Shown here piece by piece: positions 30,934-42,175 of a stretch of 64,000 bases of DNA. The stretch lies in assembly GCF_003086295.3 (NCBI RefSeq), contig NC_092054.1, forward strand, positions 31,253,942 through 31,317,941. Direction: 5' to 3'. Below the pieces are notes generated by a model, which saw only the letters and a program-made list of their open reading frames with translations, made no database searches and was not told where the DNA came from. Each line of letters begins with the position of its first letter. Position 1 is the stretch's first letter. The position numbers were made by a program, and so were the translations under genes. The stretch is from Arachis hypogaea. Lineage: Eukaryota; Streptophyta; Magnoliopsida; Fabales; Fabaceae.

Positions 30934-32790
30934 TATCATGTAATTCCAGTATTATATAATTCACATTCTACTATTCACTATTTACTATTATATAATTCAA
31001 CTATTTAAATTAGAAAATTACTGTTATCATGAAATTACCTTGTTTTCAATTTGGCTCATTTTCTTTTGAATTTGTGCACTTATGCAATTCTGAATTTGTG
31101 CACTATATATAAGAAATGCTTGATTACAAGTAAAGCAAGTTGATTCTGTCTAGTTGGGGAAAAATATGCATCTTTTTTACCCTCATCAAGAGCTTCTTTT
31201 GGGCATTTTATTAGGGGAAGGGGAGTAGTGACAAATCTGGAGTGAGTGCTATCTAAAGAGACTGTGACATCACTGGGTAAAGAAAAAGATCACCCGTTCA
31301 ATGCCTCAAACTAATGTTTTTTCCACAGTGATCAAAAAATAAAACCCACTCTCTAGTTTCATTATGATCTTGTGCTATTCTCATTTTCATTGCATCATGT
31401 TGTTGTCTTCAACTTGCTAAATTCTATTATATAATAGGTATATCTTTCACTCTATATTTCCTTATGTTAGTGTGGCTTTGTATCTTTTCCTTTAATAGAG
31501 ATAACAACCCTCAATTTTCCAGCATTCCAAACTTGCTTTTGCTCTCCAGGTATATATATAGATAATATTTGCTCAAGTCCTTATCTAAAGCTGCTGAAGC
31601 TTTTTGTATCTATTCTTAGATTGTGTATTTACTTTTGGTCATGATTATTGTTATATTATATGTCTTAAGATAGAAAATACAGAGGCATGAGACTTAGACC
31701 AGAGAAAATATTTATGTCACTGTCTCAATTCCCTTGGTCCCCAACTTTGGGATGGATACCAAATTGGGCGTATTTTGTCTTTGGATAGTGACATTATGCA
31801 TGTTCTATTGTGAATGTTATCGAAAGCTTGGGTGATGCAAATGCTCAACAACTTTACAACAATAACTGATTTGAGCATGCTCCATCGTAATTAGAACATA
31901 CCAAGTGAGACCAGTCAACTATCATCATGCATAAAGATTGTTTACTCTTTGAATCAATCATCCTATAATACATTTTCTATATTTTATAGTTAAAACTATC
32001 AACATTTTACAAAATCTATAATACAATTTACATTGAACTGTTGTAGTGAATGGAGATGATTAGATTTAGATGGCTCCTACCAAAATTTTCATTCACAAGC
32101 CGAAAAAAAAGGGTTCATATTCTCTTCTAAATGCCTTGACTTGACTAGGATAGGAATCTTTGGATAAGCAGTTCTAAGTAGTTCATTAGAAAGAAAACAA
32201 ATCTGTGAAATTTTCAAATGGAGTTGGTCATGGCATGATCATCCCCTAGAAATGACAATCTTCTCTTAGCTACCTTAGACCTGTAGCATCGTACTTCAAA
32301 TGCCTCAGTTAGGTCTGGATACCGAATACACTCATTTTCAACCATTCAGTTAAAACCTCTGCCTAATCTGCAGACGACAACGCAAGAATAATGGAAACAA
32401 AACAAGACTCTAGAGATTTCCATAGCTCTCCATCCATCTTAATCACCACGCCATCTTCACCATCTGCACTTTCTCTTGAGAACTGTAAGCCCAATATACA
32501 GATTTCTTAAAGCTTCTACAATTGGCACATTAAAATACTTGACCAAATCTGGTAAAACAATTTTCGCTATGTGGTCACTTTGATCCCTCATTTTCTTTCC
32601 TCCAAAACCTATAACCATTCATCTAATCAAATGAGATTATTAACTCTACAATTGGAATCTTCATAAATGAGACGGAGGATTTTGCATAGGCTGGGCAAGC
32701 AGAGATCATCTGGCTAACATATCTATTGCACTATAACTTTTATCCATATCGAGTGAACTGTGCTAGACAATTATACCTATCACTATTGGA
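30934..32790. other. Unassigned AT-rich sequence
   Basis: I find no ORF, domain or clear repeat in this stretch. It may be decayed intron or intergenic sequence of the fragments on each side. Confidence 0.4.
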
Positions 32791-33061
32791 TTAAGAGAAG
32801 ACTAACTCTGAACCTGGTAAAATTTCAACATTTGTCTTCTTGTCGATCAACTTAGTTGTGTTTTCATCCAAAGGACGGCAATTTAGATCCAGATTAAATA
32901 CTGGCAAGACTTCCTGTGATGATTGGTGACCATCGCTATTTCCCTGTGATTCTTCCTTTGAAGAATCTAGCAGATCATCTTTGACTTCTGCTTTCAATTC
33001 CAGCTTGTATATAATCTGGAGTTCATTAAGCAAGTTGGGAATTGCCTTGAGTTTTGAGTTT
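32791..33061 (-). pseudogene. Terminal exon of an unidentified gene
   Basis: A minus-strand exon behind a strong acceptor (TTATCCTTTCAG at about 33062) reads about 90 residues to a stop. It is Glu/Ser/Lys-rich with NSKLKAIPNLLNELQIIYK near the start and VFNLDLNCRPLDEN near the end. The LDLN stretch resembles an EAR-type repression motif, but I cannot name the gene. No upstream exon was found nearby. Confidence 0.45.
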
Positions 33062-33932
33062 CTGAAAGGATAAATAAAATTAAGTTATGATAATAGAGAG
33101 TTAGAATATGATATAAGATTACTAGACCTGTTCACATTTTCATATAACATGAAAAATATGTTGCTTCAACCAAATGTGTTCAATCTGAGTAGCCATTACT
33201 TATTTTCCAGGATAATCAATAAATCAAGAAACATATTCAGGTCTAAGAAAATAAAATAATATAAATAAAGGAATATACACCTACTCCCCTTTCAGTCCAT
33301 TATACTACAGTGTACAACATCCACTGCAATAAACTAGACTGGAAAAACAAATGTGGATCAGCTGGTAGATATTGCTATTAAAAAGATAGAAAAAAAAATA
33401 GTTTATAAGGGTCAACCAATTTCATATTGAAACATTGTTTCACTCTCATAAAAGAACTCTATTTTCTCAAAGGAAGAAAACAGGGGAGATCCACATCCAA
33501 TTACAACTTGCAAAGTACAACCAAAAGCTTTGTTAAATATTTATGCAGCCATTCACCCTGATTTAATTTTCCAGTGTTACAATAATTGGCTTCTCTAAAT
33601 GACCTTTTTCTACAAACACTAGGTTGGTCCATTTGATTCTCATTGCAATGTGCATGTTGCAGCTAAACACGTGAACCAGCTTCATCAATAGGATCTATAG
33701 CTTTGTCTGGAAAAAATTGATCACTGTAATACACAATTATTTGAGAGAGGAAATATGGCAAATACATAGAGCAATTGTATTATACAATTGCAATTGCTGA
33801 TGCTAAATAGATGAACCGGCTTCACTAGTGTTAGTATTAATAATGTCGTTGTTAACATGAGAATGAGAAATTATCTTGCAATTCAATATTTTGCAGAGGT
33901 TACACGAAGAATGTGAGAAATTATTTGATAAA
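33062..33932. other. Unassigned sequence
   Basis: AT-rich with no recognisable coding or repeat structure on either strand. Confidence 0.4.
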
Positions 33933-34046
33933 TTAACAGGGAAAAAGTTTTTGCTGAGGAACCTGGATGATGTTGGCAAAGAAATGCAAGTACACGACGA
34001 GAGCGATGCCGTGAGCTGCAGCGATGACAGAGCCAACGGTGCCGTC
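33933..34046 (-). pseudogene. ABCB-type transporter fragment (ABCB6/ABCB20-like)
   Basis: The minus strand encodes VGSVIAAAHGIALVVYLHFF followed by ANIIQVP, then runs to a stop. This matches the first transmembrane helix of plant ABCB6/ABCB20-type full transporters (VGS.AAAAHG.ALVVYLH.FAK). Upstream cytosolic and downstream transmembrane sequence is not recognisable. Only about 30 residues remain. Confidence 0.6.
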
Positions 34047-37000
34047 AGAAAAAGTCTTTGTTGGAGGAACTGGGTTCTTCTTCTTCTTTGTCTAGAAGGA
34101 GAGGAGAAAGACAGAGAACGGCTAGCGGCTACTAGTGCGTGCTGCTATGCGTGAAGACCGATGGAGCGGAGGCGCGGCTACGAGAAAGGGAGAGGATGAT
34201 GATAGAATGCGGCTGTCCGGTAGGGAATTAGGGGTGAGGTTACTCTTTAGATTTTTTTTCTGGGTATGAATAGGGAAGAAGAAATTAGATTAGAGTTAAT
34301 CACAAACAAAGTAATTTTGCAGTGTATATGAATAATGAAATGTATTTTGGTTTTAATTTTTAAATTGATTCAGATATAAAATTATAAACTAAAGTTAGTT
34401 GAATTTTGATTAAATTAAAAGGATTAAGGTGATTTTTTTCCAATAAAAAAGAAAAGAATATTTAAGTTTTTTCATTAAAATTAAATAAAATTTATTTTTT
34501 ATTTTTATTAAAGTATAAGGGTGATTTAGTAAAAACATTGATATAATTTGTATTTCAAAAAAAATTAATTATTAATGTGGAAAACATAATCCACATGTCT
34601 TGTTCTAATTTGTCTATATTTTTATTATATCGATACGTGTGAATTTATCATCGTACTATAGCAAACATAAAGCAATGGTTGAGAATTGATTGGTTTAAGC
34701 TTTCAAACACCAACTTCTTGCTAAGCAAACCATACAGTTTTGATAATTTTTTTCTTATAAAATAGAAATTGTATCATGTAAAGATATTCTGATAATAGTT
34801 TTTCTTATCCTCAAATGGAAAGAGTAAGATAAATAAGAAAAATTAGAAAGTTTGCAGAATAAGAGAATGTACTTTTATAGTTTTATGTCAATGTATCTAA
34901 ATATTTTACTATAAATATTCCAAACGTCGCAGAAAAATCAGAATCCAGACCATATTTAATTCCAAGTTCCAACTAACAAGAATAAATTAAACTAAACTAC
35001 CTCCAATACTAACTATAAAGAATTATCAGAATTAATTGCTCTCTTCATGTTTCATTCCTTGCTCTCTCACTATCACGCTATTAAGACCTCTTCTAGTCAA
35101 CGCAGTCCACAAACCTTAAAAAAAAAAAGAGGAAAGAGGAGAGTAAGTTCTGAATAATATATTCCATCAAATTATTCATTTGTATATTTCTTGACATGTA
35201 GTTGAACTAAAATTAATCGAATAATCTAATTCAATTTTAAAAACTAGCTTGATAAAGAATATCAAAATCATATTTAACAAATATATCATATTTTCTAAAA
35301 CATATAGAACTGAATATTTAAAATTAAAACATGCGATATACATGTGACCCAACAAATATAAAATAGAATATGATACCATATTGTATTTAAAAGATAGCTT
35401 AAAGAATAGTAAAGATTGAACATAATTTGCATATCAATACACATCAACGGGTATAACTATTATAAAGATACATACATACTCTAAAAACCCATAAACAACT
35501 AGTACGAGAAACTAACATACACCTTTAATCTAAAGATAGGGTGATATGTATTTGATTGTAACATTAACTTGAATGTATAAACAATAACTGTGATTTGTGA
35601 AGCTAGTTTGTAAATTGGATTGTCAAACCAATAAATAAAGCTAACATTGTTCATTCATCAAATTGTTATATATATATATATATATATAAAAAATCAGTCT
35701 TTTCACATACCTTATGGATTATTAGGTCTATTCGAATCAAATTGATTAGGTCCCGGAGGATAATAACAATGACTTCCAAAATACTCTGGATACTGATAAT
35801 AATCATTAATAAAATAAAAAGGTTAATGATTGCATTAATAATCAAGAATTATAAAAGAAAAAAAAAGAGAACTGGTTTGAATTGAATTGAATTAAGAGTT
35901 TTACCACTCTAACAAAAAACGACGACCCATGTTGAAATTGATGGTAGCTTTTTCTTCCTTGTTGGTTTGAAGAACTTTAATAAGAATTGGAATTTGAACT
36001 TCAAGGAGTAAGAAAAGATTCATCTTTCTCAAGAAAAGATGTCAGATGAAGAGCAATGTCCACTGCCTTTGCCGTCGCAGTTGCACCACCACGACCAACG
36101 GTTGTTCTTTCTTCCACAGAGTAACCACCTTGTTGTTCTTGGTTCTTCTTGTTCTTATTTTCTTACTCTTGCTCCTCTATTATTTTCTTTATCAATAGTT
36201 GATGCTCGTAATTCTCCATCTGTTTCTCTTCATTATAACATATGCCAATTAGAATAAAAATTAGTTTAGTTTGCTAGTTATTTAATGTATTCCTCTACAA
36301 TTAATTATAATTTTGCATTAAATAACTAACGACTTAAACTAATTTTTATTTTAAACTAATGCTGAAGTTAAATTTTGGAATTGAAGGAATAACGTGAAGA
36401 ACCCTAGCCCCCTAATCGCGCAGCCTGTAGAACCGCGTCGTCGCCTAGCTCTCTCTCTGTTCGCCGAGGTCGCCGTCTCCTCTGTTGTCGCGGTCACTCT
36501 CCTTCCTCCTCGCTGCCGGTAAGCATTGTGCTTGGAGTTTGATAATACTCGGATTTTGAAACTGAAATTGAAGCCCAGTCCCACTCCCACCCCTCTCCTC
36601 TCTGAAACCGAAGAAAGTTTGAAATTGAAAGAACAAAGAACCCTAGCCACCCACAGAGAATTTGAAATTTGAAATTGATTAGCTGGGTTGTGAGTATTAT
36701 AATGATCATCCTGTCTGCCTTTCTGCTTGAAAGCTTTGAACCAGGTCTTGGAATGAACATAGGGGCGCGCAAACGCTTTCAAAACTATAGTAGCAACTAG
36801 CTCACTAGCCGATAGAGATGCTACCTAAACAGAGAAGCAGCCTAATACTAAAGTAAAGGATGAAAAGCAAGAATCGATTTTCCCAAGTTCTAACTACAGG
36901 AAAGAGGAAAGTCTCGTAGGAGAGAGTGATTCAGCGGTATTCCATTCATAACAAGGCTGATAGAATAGTTTAGTAAAGGACAAAAAAAACTTACATCAAT

Positions 37001-37118
37001 ATGTAAACAATAATTGTTCAAAAGTTATAGCATATAAAGGAATATTATTTAAATATTTAAGACATCTAATAATAGGTACATGCCATGATGAAGAAAAAAA
37101 AAATAGATTTTTTGATGG
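34047..37118. other. Unassigned AT-rich sequence with a 5'-UTR-like block
   Basis: Mostly featureless AT-rich DNA with a (TA)n run at 35667-35688. At about 36390-36535 a GC-richer block starts AACCCTAGCCCCCTAATC, is followed by CTCTCTCTC, and ends CTGCCG|GTAAGC. It looks like the 5' UTR and first splice donor of a plant gene. A second AACCCTAGCC occurs near 36640. No attached coding exon is visible. Confidence 0.4.
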
Positions 37119-37123
37119 ATTAC
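37119..37123. other. Target site duplication of E, left copy
   Basis: ATTAC, repeated at 49139-49143 directly after the other LTR. Confidence 0.9.
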
Positions 37124-38642
37124 TGATGAGTGGATATTTTATACGCTTTTTGGGGTTAATTTCATATAGTTTTTAGTATGTTTTAGTTAGTTTTTAGTTT
37201 ATTTTCATTAGTTTTTAGGAAAAATTCATATTTCTGGACTTTACTATGAGTTGTGTGTTTTTTTGTAATTTTAGGTATTTTTCTGGCTGAAATTGAGGGA
37301 GCTGAGCAAAAATCTGATTCAGGCTGAAAAAGGACTGCTGATGTTGTTGGATTCTGACCTCCCTGCACTCAAAGTAGATTTTCTGGAGCTACAGAACTCG
37401 AAATGGTGTGCTTCCAATTGCGTTAGAAAGTAGACATCTAGGGCTTTCCCGCAATATATAATAGTCCATACTTTGCTCAAGGATAGATGACTTAAACTCG
37501 CGTTCAACGCCAGTTCTGGCGTCCAGCGCCAGAAAAGGATTAAAAGTTGGAGTTCAACGCCAGAAATGGATCCAAACCTGGCGTTGAACGCCCAAAATGG
37601 CCTTATGCACGTGAATTGCTTAAGTCTCAGCCTCAGTACACACCAAGTGGGCCCCAAAAGTGGATCTCTGCACCATCTGTCATAGTCTACTCACTTTTTG
37701 TAAACCTAGGCTACTAGTTTAGTATAAAAACAACTTTTAGAGACTTATTTTGTATCTCATGACATTTTAGATCAAAACTTTGTACTCTTTGACGGCATGA
37801 GTCTCTAAACTCCATTGTTGGGGGGTGAGGAGCTCTGCTGTGTCTCGATGAATTAATGCAAGTATTCCTGTTCTCTATTCAAACATGCGTGTTCCTATCT
37901 AAGATATTCATTCGCACTTCAACATGAATGTGATGAACGTGACAATCATCATCATTCCCCCACGAACGCGTGCCTGACAACCACCTCCGTTCTACATCAG
38001 ATTGAATGAATATCTCTTAGATTCCTTAATCAGAATCTCCGTGGTATAAGCTAGATTGATGGCAGCATTCATGAGAATCCGAAAAGTCTAAACCTTGTCT
38101 GTGGTATTCCGAGTAGGATTCAGGGATTGAATGACTGTGACGAGCTTCAAACTCGCGAGTGCTGGGCGTAGTGACAAACGCAAAAGGAGGGTGAATCCTA
38201 TTCCAGCATGATCGGGAACCTCAGATGATTAGTCGTGCTGTGACAGAGCATTTGGACCATTTTCACAAGAGGAGGGGATGTAACCATTGACAACGGTGAT
38301 GCCCCAACACACAGCTTTCCATAGAAGGACGTGCATGCGTGAATCAGAGGACAGAGGAAAGCAGAGATTCAGAAGACAAAGCATCTCCAAAACTCCAACA
38401 TATTCTCCATTACTGCATAACAAGTAACCTTTAACCCATGCTCTCTTGATTCATTCGCAATTCACTTGATAAATATAATTGACTTCCTAATTAAGATTTA
38501 CAAAGTAACCATAGATTGCTTCAAACCAACAATCTCCGTAGGATTCGACCCTTACTCACGTAAGGTATTACTTGGACGACCCAGTGCACTTACTGGTTAG
38601 TGGTACGAGTTGTGAAAAGTGTGATTCACAATTTGTGCACCA
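37124..38642 (+). repeat. 5' LTR of element E
   Basis: 1519 bp, TGATGAGTGG to TTTGTGCACCA. Only small differences from the 3' LTR (1530 bp) are seen by eye. GGCGTTnAACGCC hairpins lie at about 37499-37595. Confidence 0.95.
37723..37730 (+). promoter_or_regulatory. TATA box of E 5' LTR
   Basis: TATAAAAA after the hairpin block, also present in the 3' LTR (about 48220). Confidence 0.5.
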
Positions 38643-38648
38643 AGTTTT

Positions 38649-38666
38649 TGGCGCCGTTGCCGGGGA
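38649..38666 (+). other. Primer binding site of E, first copy (tRNA-Asp)
   Basis: TGGCGCCGTTGCCGGGGA, 6 nt after the 5' LTR. It is a full match to the 3' end of plant tRNA-Asp. Confidence 0.9.
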
Positions 38667-39610
38667 TTGTTCGTGTTTGGACAACTGACGGTTTATTTTC
38701 TTGCTTAGATTAGGAAAAATTTTTCTTGGTTTAGAGTCTCTTATCATTGTTTTTGGTTAAAATTTTAGAATCCTTATTTTCTCTTTCAAAAAAAAAATTT
38801 CTTTTCGAAAAGTAATTTTTATTGAATTTTTCTTGTTTTTCTTGTGTCGTTTCAAAACATTAGTTTTCTAAAAATTACTTCTTCAAAACAAGTGTTCCAT
38901 TCATAACTCATTTGGCTAGAGCGTTAGTCTGTGTTCTTGGTAATTGGGTTAGAATCTTTCATATTCTTTTCAAAATCTTCTTTTTCATAAATAATAATTT
39001 CTCTATTAAATTTTGTGCCAAACTTTAAGTTTGGTGTTTTCTTGTTGATTTTCCTTTGGTTTTCGAAAATTTTGGTTTGGTTTTCTAAAAATTTTAAGTT
39101 TGGTGTTCTTTCTTCATGTTCTTGGGTTCTTGTGAGTCTTCAAAGTGTTCTTGAGTTTTCCTTGTGATTTGATCTTAAAATTTTTAAGTTTGGTGTTCCT
39201 TGGTGTTTTTCCTCCAAAATTTTCAAAAACAAGGAGCATTAGATCTAAAAAATTTTAAATCTTGTGCTATCTTATTGTTTGTCTCTCTCCTCTTTAAATT
39301 CAAAAATATCTTTTCTCTCTATTTTAAAGCAAATTTTTGAAATTTGCCTTTAAAATTCAGATTTTTATTTCAAAATTTAAAACCTTTTTCAAAAATCATC
39401 ATATCCTTTTCAAAACATCCTAACCACTTGATAAATATAATTGACTTCCTAATTAAGATTTACAAAGTAACCATAGATTGCTTCAAACCAACAATCTCCG
39501 TGGGATTCGACCCTTACTCACGTAAGGTATTACTTGGACGACCCAGTGCACTTACTGGTTAGTGGTACGAGTTGTGAAAAGTGTGATTCACAATTTGTGC
39601 ACCAAGTTTT

Positions 39611-39628
39611 TGGCGCCGTTGCCGGGGA
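39611..39628 (+). other. Primer binding site of E, duplicated copy
   Basis: An identical 18-nt site 962 bp downstream, preceded by a 180-bp LTR tail. Priming here would copy the wrong 5' sequence. Confidence 0.9.
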
Positions 39629-40532
39629 TTGTTCGTGTTTGGACAACTGACGGTTTATTTTGTTGCTTAGATTAGGAAAAATTTTTCTTGGTTTAGAGTC
39701 TCTTATCATTGTTTTTGGTTAAAATTTTAGAATCCTTATTTTCTCTTTCAAAAAAAAAATTTCTTTTCGAAAAGTAATTTTTATTGAATTTTTCTTGTTT
39801 TTCTTGTGTCATTTCAAAACATTAGTTTTCTAAAAATTACTTCTTCAAAACAAGTGTTCCATTCATAACTCATTTGGCTAGAGCGTTAGTCTGTGTTCTT
39901 GGTAATTGGGTTAGAATCTTTCATATTCTTTTCAAAATCTTCTTTTTCATAAATAATAATTTCTCTATTAAATTTTGTGCCAAACTTTAAGTTTGGTGTT
40001 TTCTTGTTGATTTCCCTTTGGTTTTCGAAAATTTTGGTTTGGTTTTCTAAAAATTTTAAGTTTGGTGTTCTTTCTTCATGTTCTTGGGTTCTTGTGAGTC
40101 TTCAAAGTGTTCTTGAGTTTTCCTTGTGACTTGATCTTAAAATTTTTAAGTTTGGTGTTCCTTGGTGTTTTTCCTCCAAAATTTTCAAAAACAAGGAGCA
40201 TTAGATCTAAAAAATTTTAAATCTTGTGCTATCTTATTGTTTGTCTCTCTCCTCTTTAAATTCAAAAATATCTTTTCTCTCTATTTTAAAGCAAATTTTC
40301 GAAATTTGCCTTTAAAATTCAGATTTTTATTTCAAAATTTAAAACCTTTTTCAAAAATCATCATATCCTTTTCAAAACATCCTAACCACTTTCTCTCTCC
40401 TCATTTTTTTTTCGAAAATTTTCAACCATTTTTATTTATTTTATTTTAATTTATCTCATTTTCAAAATAAATAAATAAATAAATTAATAAAAATAAATAT
40501 TTTTTTTTTTACATCATCTCCCTTTCTCCATC

Positions 40533-41498
40533 ATGGATCTAAGTGGAAATGAACAGTTCAGGAGGACTCTGGGGTCATATTCTAACCCCTCTACTGCTTC
40601 ATATGGGAGTAGCATCTGCATACCCTCCATTGGAGTCAGTAGCTTTGAGTTGAATCCTCAGCTCATTATCATGGTGCAGCAAAGTTGCCAGTATTTCGGT
40701 CTTCCACAGGAAGAACCTACAGAGTTTCTGGCACAGTTTCTACAGATTGCTGACACAGTACGTGATAAAGAAATAGATCAGGATGTCTACAGACTGTTAC
40801 TGTTTCCATTTGCTGTAAAAGATCAAGCTAAGAGGTGGTTGAATAACCAACCTAAGGCCAGCATAAGGACATGGAAGCAGCTAACAGAAAAATTCCTGAA
40901 TCAATACTTTCCCCCAAAACGGATGACACAGCTAAGGCTGGACATCCAAGGCTTCAAACAAGGAGATAATGAATCTCTTTATGATGCCTGGGAGAGATAC
41001 AGAGAGATGCTACGAAAATACCCCTCTGAAATGTTTTCAGAGTGGGTTCAGTTAGACATCTTCTATTATGGGCTTGCAGAAGGAGCTCAGATGTCTTTGG
41101 ATTACTCAGCTGGTGGATCTATCCACATGAGAAAGACAATTAAAGAGACTCAAGAGCTCATTGATACAGTTGCCAAGAATCAGCATCTGTACCTAAGCAG
41201 TGACCCTTCCATGAAAGAAGAGGTTAAGACAGCAACTGCTGAACTCAGTCCTGTAAAACAAGCTGCTGAATTCAATCAGTAGTTGGACTTTCTAACAAGG
41301 CAGCTAGCCGAATTTAAAGATAGGCTGCAAGAGACAAGAATGGCAAATATACATATGGAAGAACAGTTTAGGCAAACAAAGCAACAGCTATCAAGACAAA
41401 TAACAGAAGAATGCCAAGCAGTTCAATTAAGAAGTGGGAAAACATTAAATAACCCACCTCAAGGCAGCAAAAAGCCAAGAAATGAGCAAACCACCTAA
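40533..41498 (+). pseudogene. Gag of element E, one in-frame stop
   Basis: The ATG at 40533 opens MDLSGNEQFRRTLGSYSNPS. The capsid domain includes LLFPFAVKDQAKRWLNNQP, YFPPKRMTQLRLDIQGFKQ and NESLYDAWERYREMLRKYP. TAG at 41280-41282 interrupts the frame, which then continues as a coiled coil (LDFLTRQLAEFKDRLQ) to the AVQLRSGKTLNNPP motif that links gag to protease in this lineage. No zinc knuckle is visible. It resembles the gag of C more than that of D. Confidence 0.85.
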
Positions 41499-41539
41499 GA
41501 TTCACCTGAGGACAGTAAGAGCCCAGGGAAAAATAATTA

Positions 41540-41742
41540 TGGCGCTAAAACGCCAGAAAATTGGTGGAAGGCTGGCGCTGAACGCCCAGACCATGGCCAA
41601 AACTGGCGTTCAATGCCAGAAACAAAGCAGGATTGGCGTTCAACGCCAGAAATGGGCAAGGATCTGGCGTTGAACGCCCAAAATGGGCAGGATCTGGCGC
41701 TGAACGCCCAAAATGGGCACAATTCTGGCGTTCAGACACCAG
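41540..41742. repeat. GGCGTTnAACGCC palindrome array inside the gag-pol region of E
   Basis: About seven palindromes with GGCGYTnAACGCC cores lie between the AVQLRSGK motif and the protease, partly read through by the frame 41613-41963. The same repeats occur after pol (45831-45971) and in the LTRs. Confidence 0.85.
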
Positions 41743-42175
41743 GAACAGACAAGGAGTTGGCATCTAACGTCACTCCAGTTTCTAACTCTGGCACTCAATT
41801 GCCAGTGAGGGATCAGACACACACAAATGCTGATAACAACCCCTCTAAAAAGGCTTCTTCAACCACTTCTGTAGGCAGTAAATCTACAGCAACTAAGGTT
41901 GAAGAATATAAAGCCAAGATACCTTATCCTCAAAAACTCCGGAAAGAGGAGCAGGATAAGTAATTTACTCGCTTTGCAGATTATCTCAGGACTCTTGAAA
42001 TAAAGATTCCATTTGTAGAAGCACTTGAGCAAATACCTTCTTATGCCAAGTTCATGAAAGAGATCTTGAGTCATAAAAAGGATTGGAGAGAAACAGAAAG
42101 AGTTCTCTTCACTGAAGAATGCAGTGCAGTCATTCTGAAGAGCTTTCCTGAAAAGCTTAAAGACCCTGGGAGTTT
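41743..42175 (+). pseudogene. Linker to protease of E, broken
   Basis: Codes for the conserved pre-protease linker (KIPYPQKLRKEEQDK, a stop, then FADYLRTLEIKIPFVEALEQ) and ends at a one-base deletion just before the protease. The order equals that in D (22720-22990). Confidence 0.7.

Larger units (their letters stand above)
38463..40386 (+). repeat. 962-bp tandem duplication of LTR end, PBS and leader
   Basis: Unit 38463-39424 is repeated at 39425-40386 with only a few base differences. Each unit begins with CACTT and the same CACTT follows the second copy (40387), so the junctions share 5 nt of microhomology. The unit includes the last 180 bp of the LTR, the primer binding site and most of the leader. 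The frames at 39344-39562 and 40162-40449 are not genes. Confidence 0.95.

Noticed and set aside
36039..36257. 72-residue ORF starting MSDEEQCPLPLPSQ
   Set aside because: Considered as a first exon, but no domain, splice donor or relative could be recognised.
36351..36782. 143-residue minus-strand ORF with overlapping frames
   Set aside because: Composition and splice-donor layout on the plus strand fit a 5' UTR; three frames are open at once and none has a domain.
41537..41822. Minus-strand ORFs full of FWAFNAR-type repeats (also 45807-46013 and 11361-11618)
   Set aside because: Translations of the GGCGTTnAACGCC palindromes in the antisense direction.
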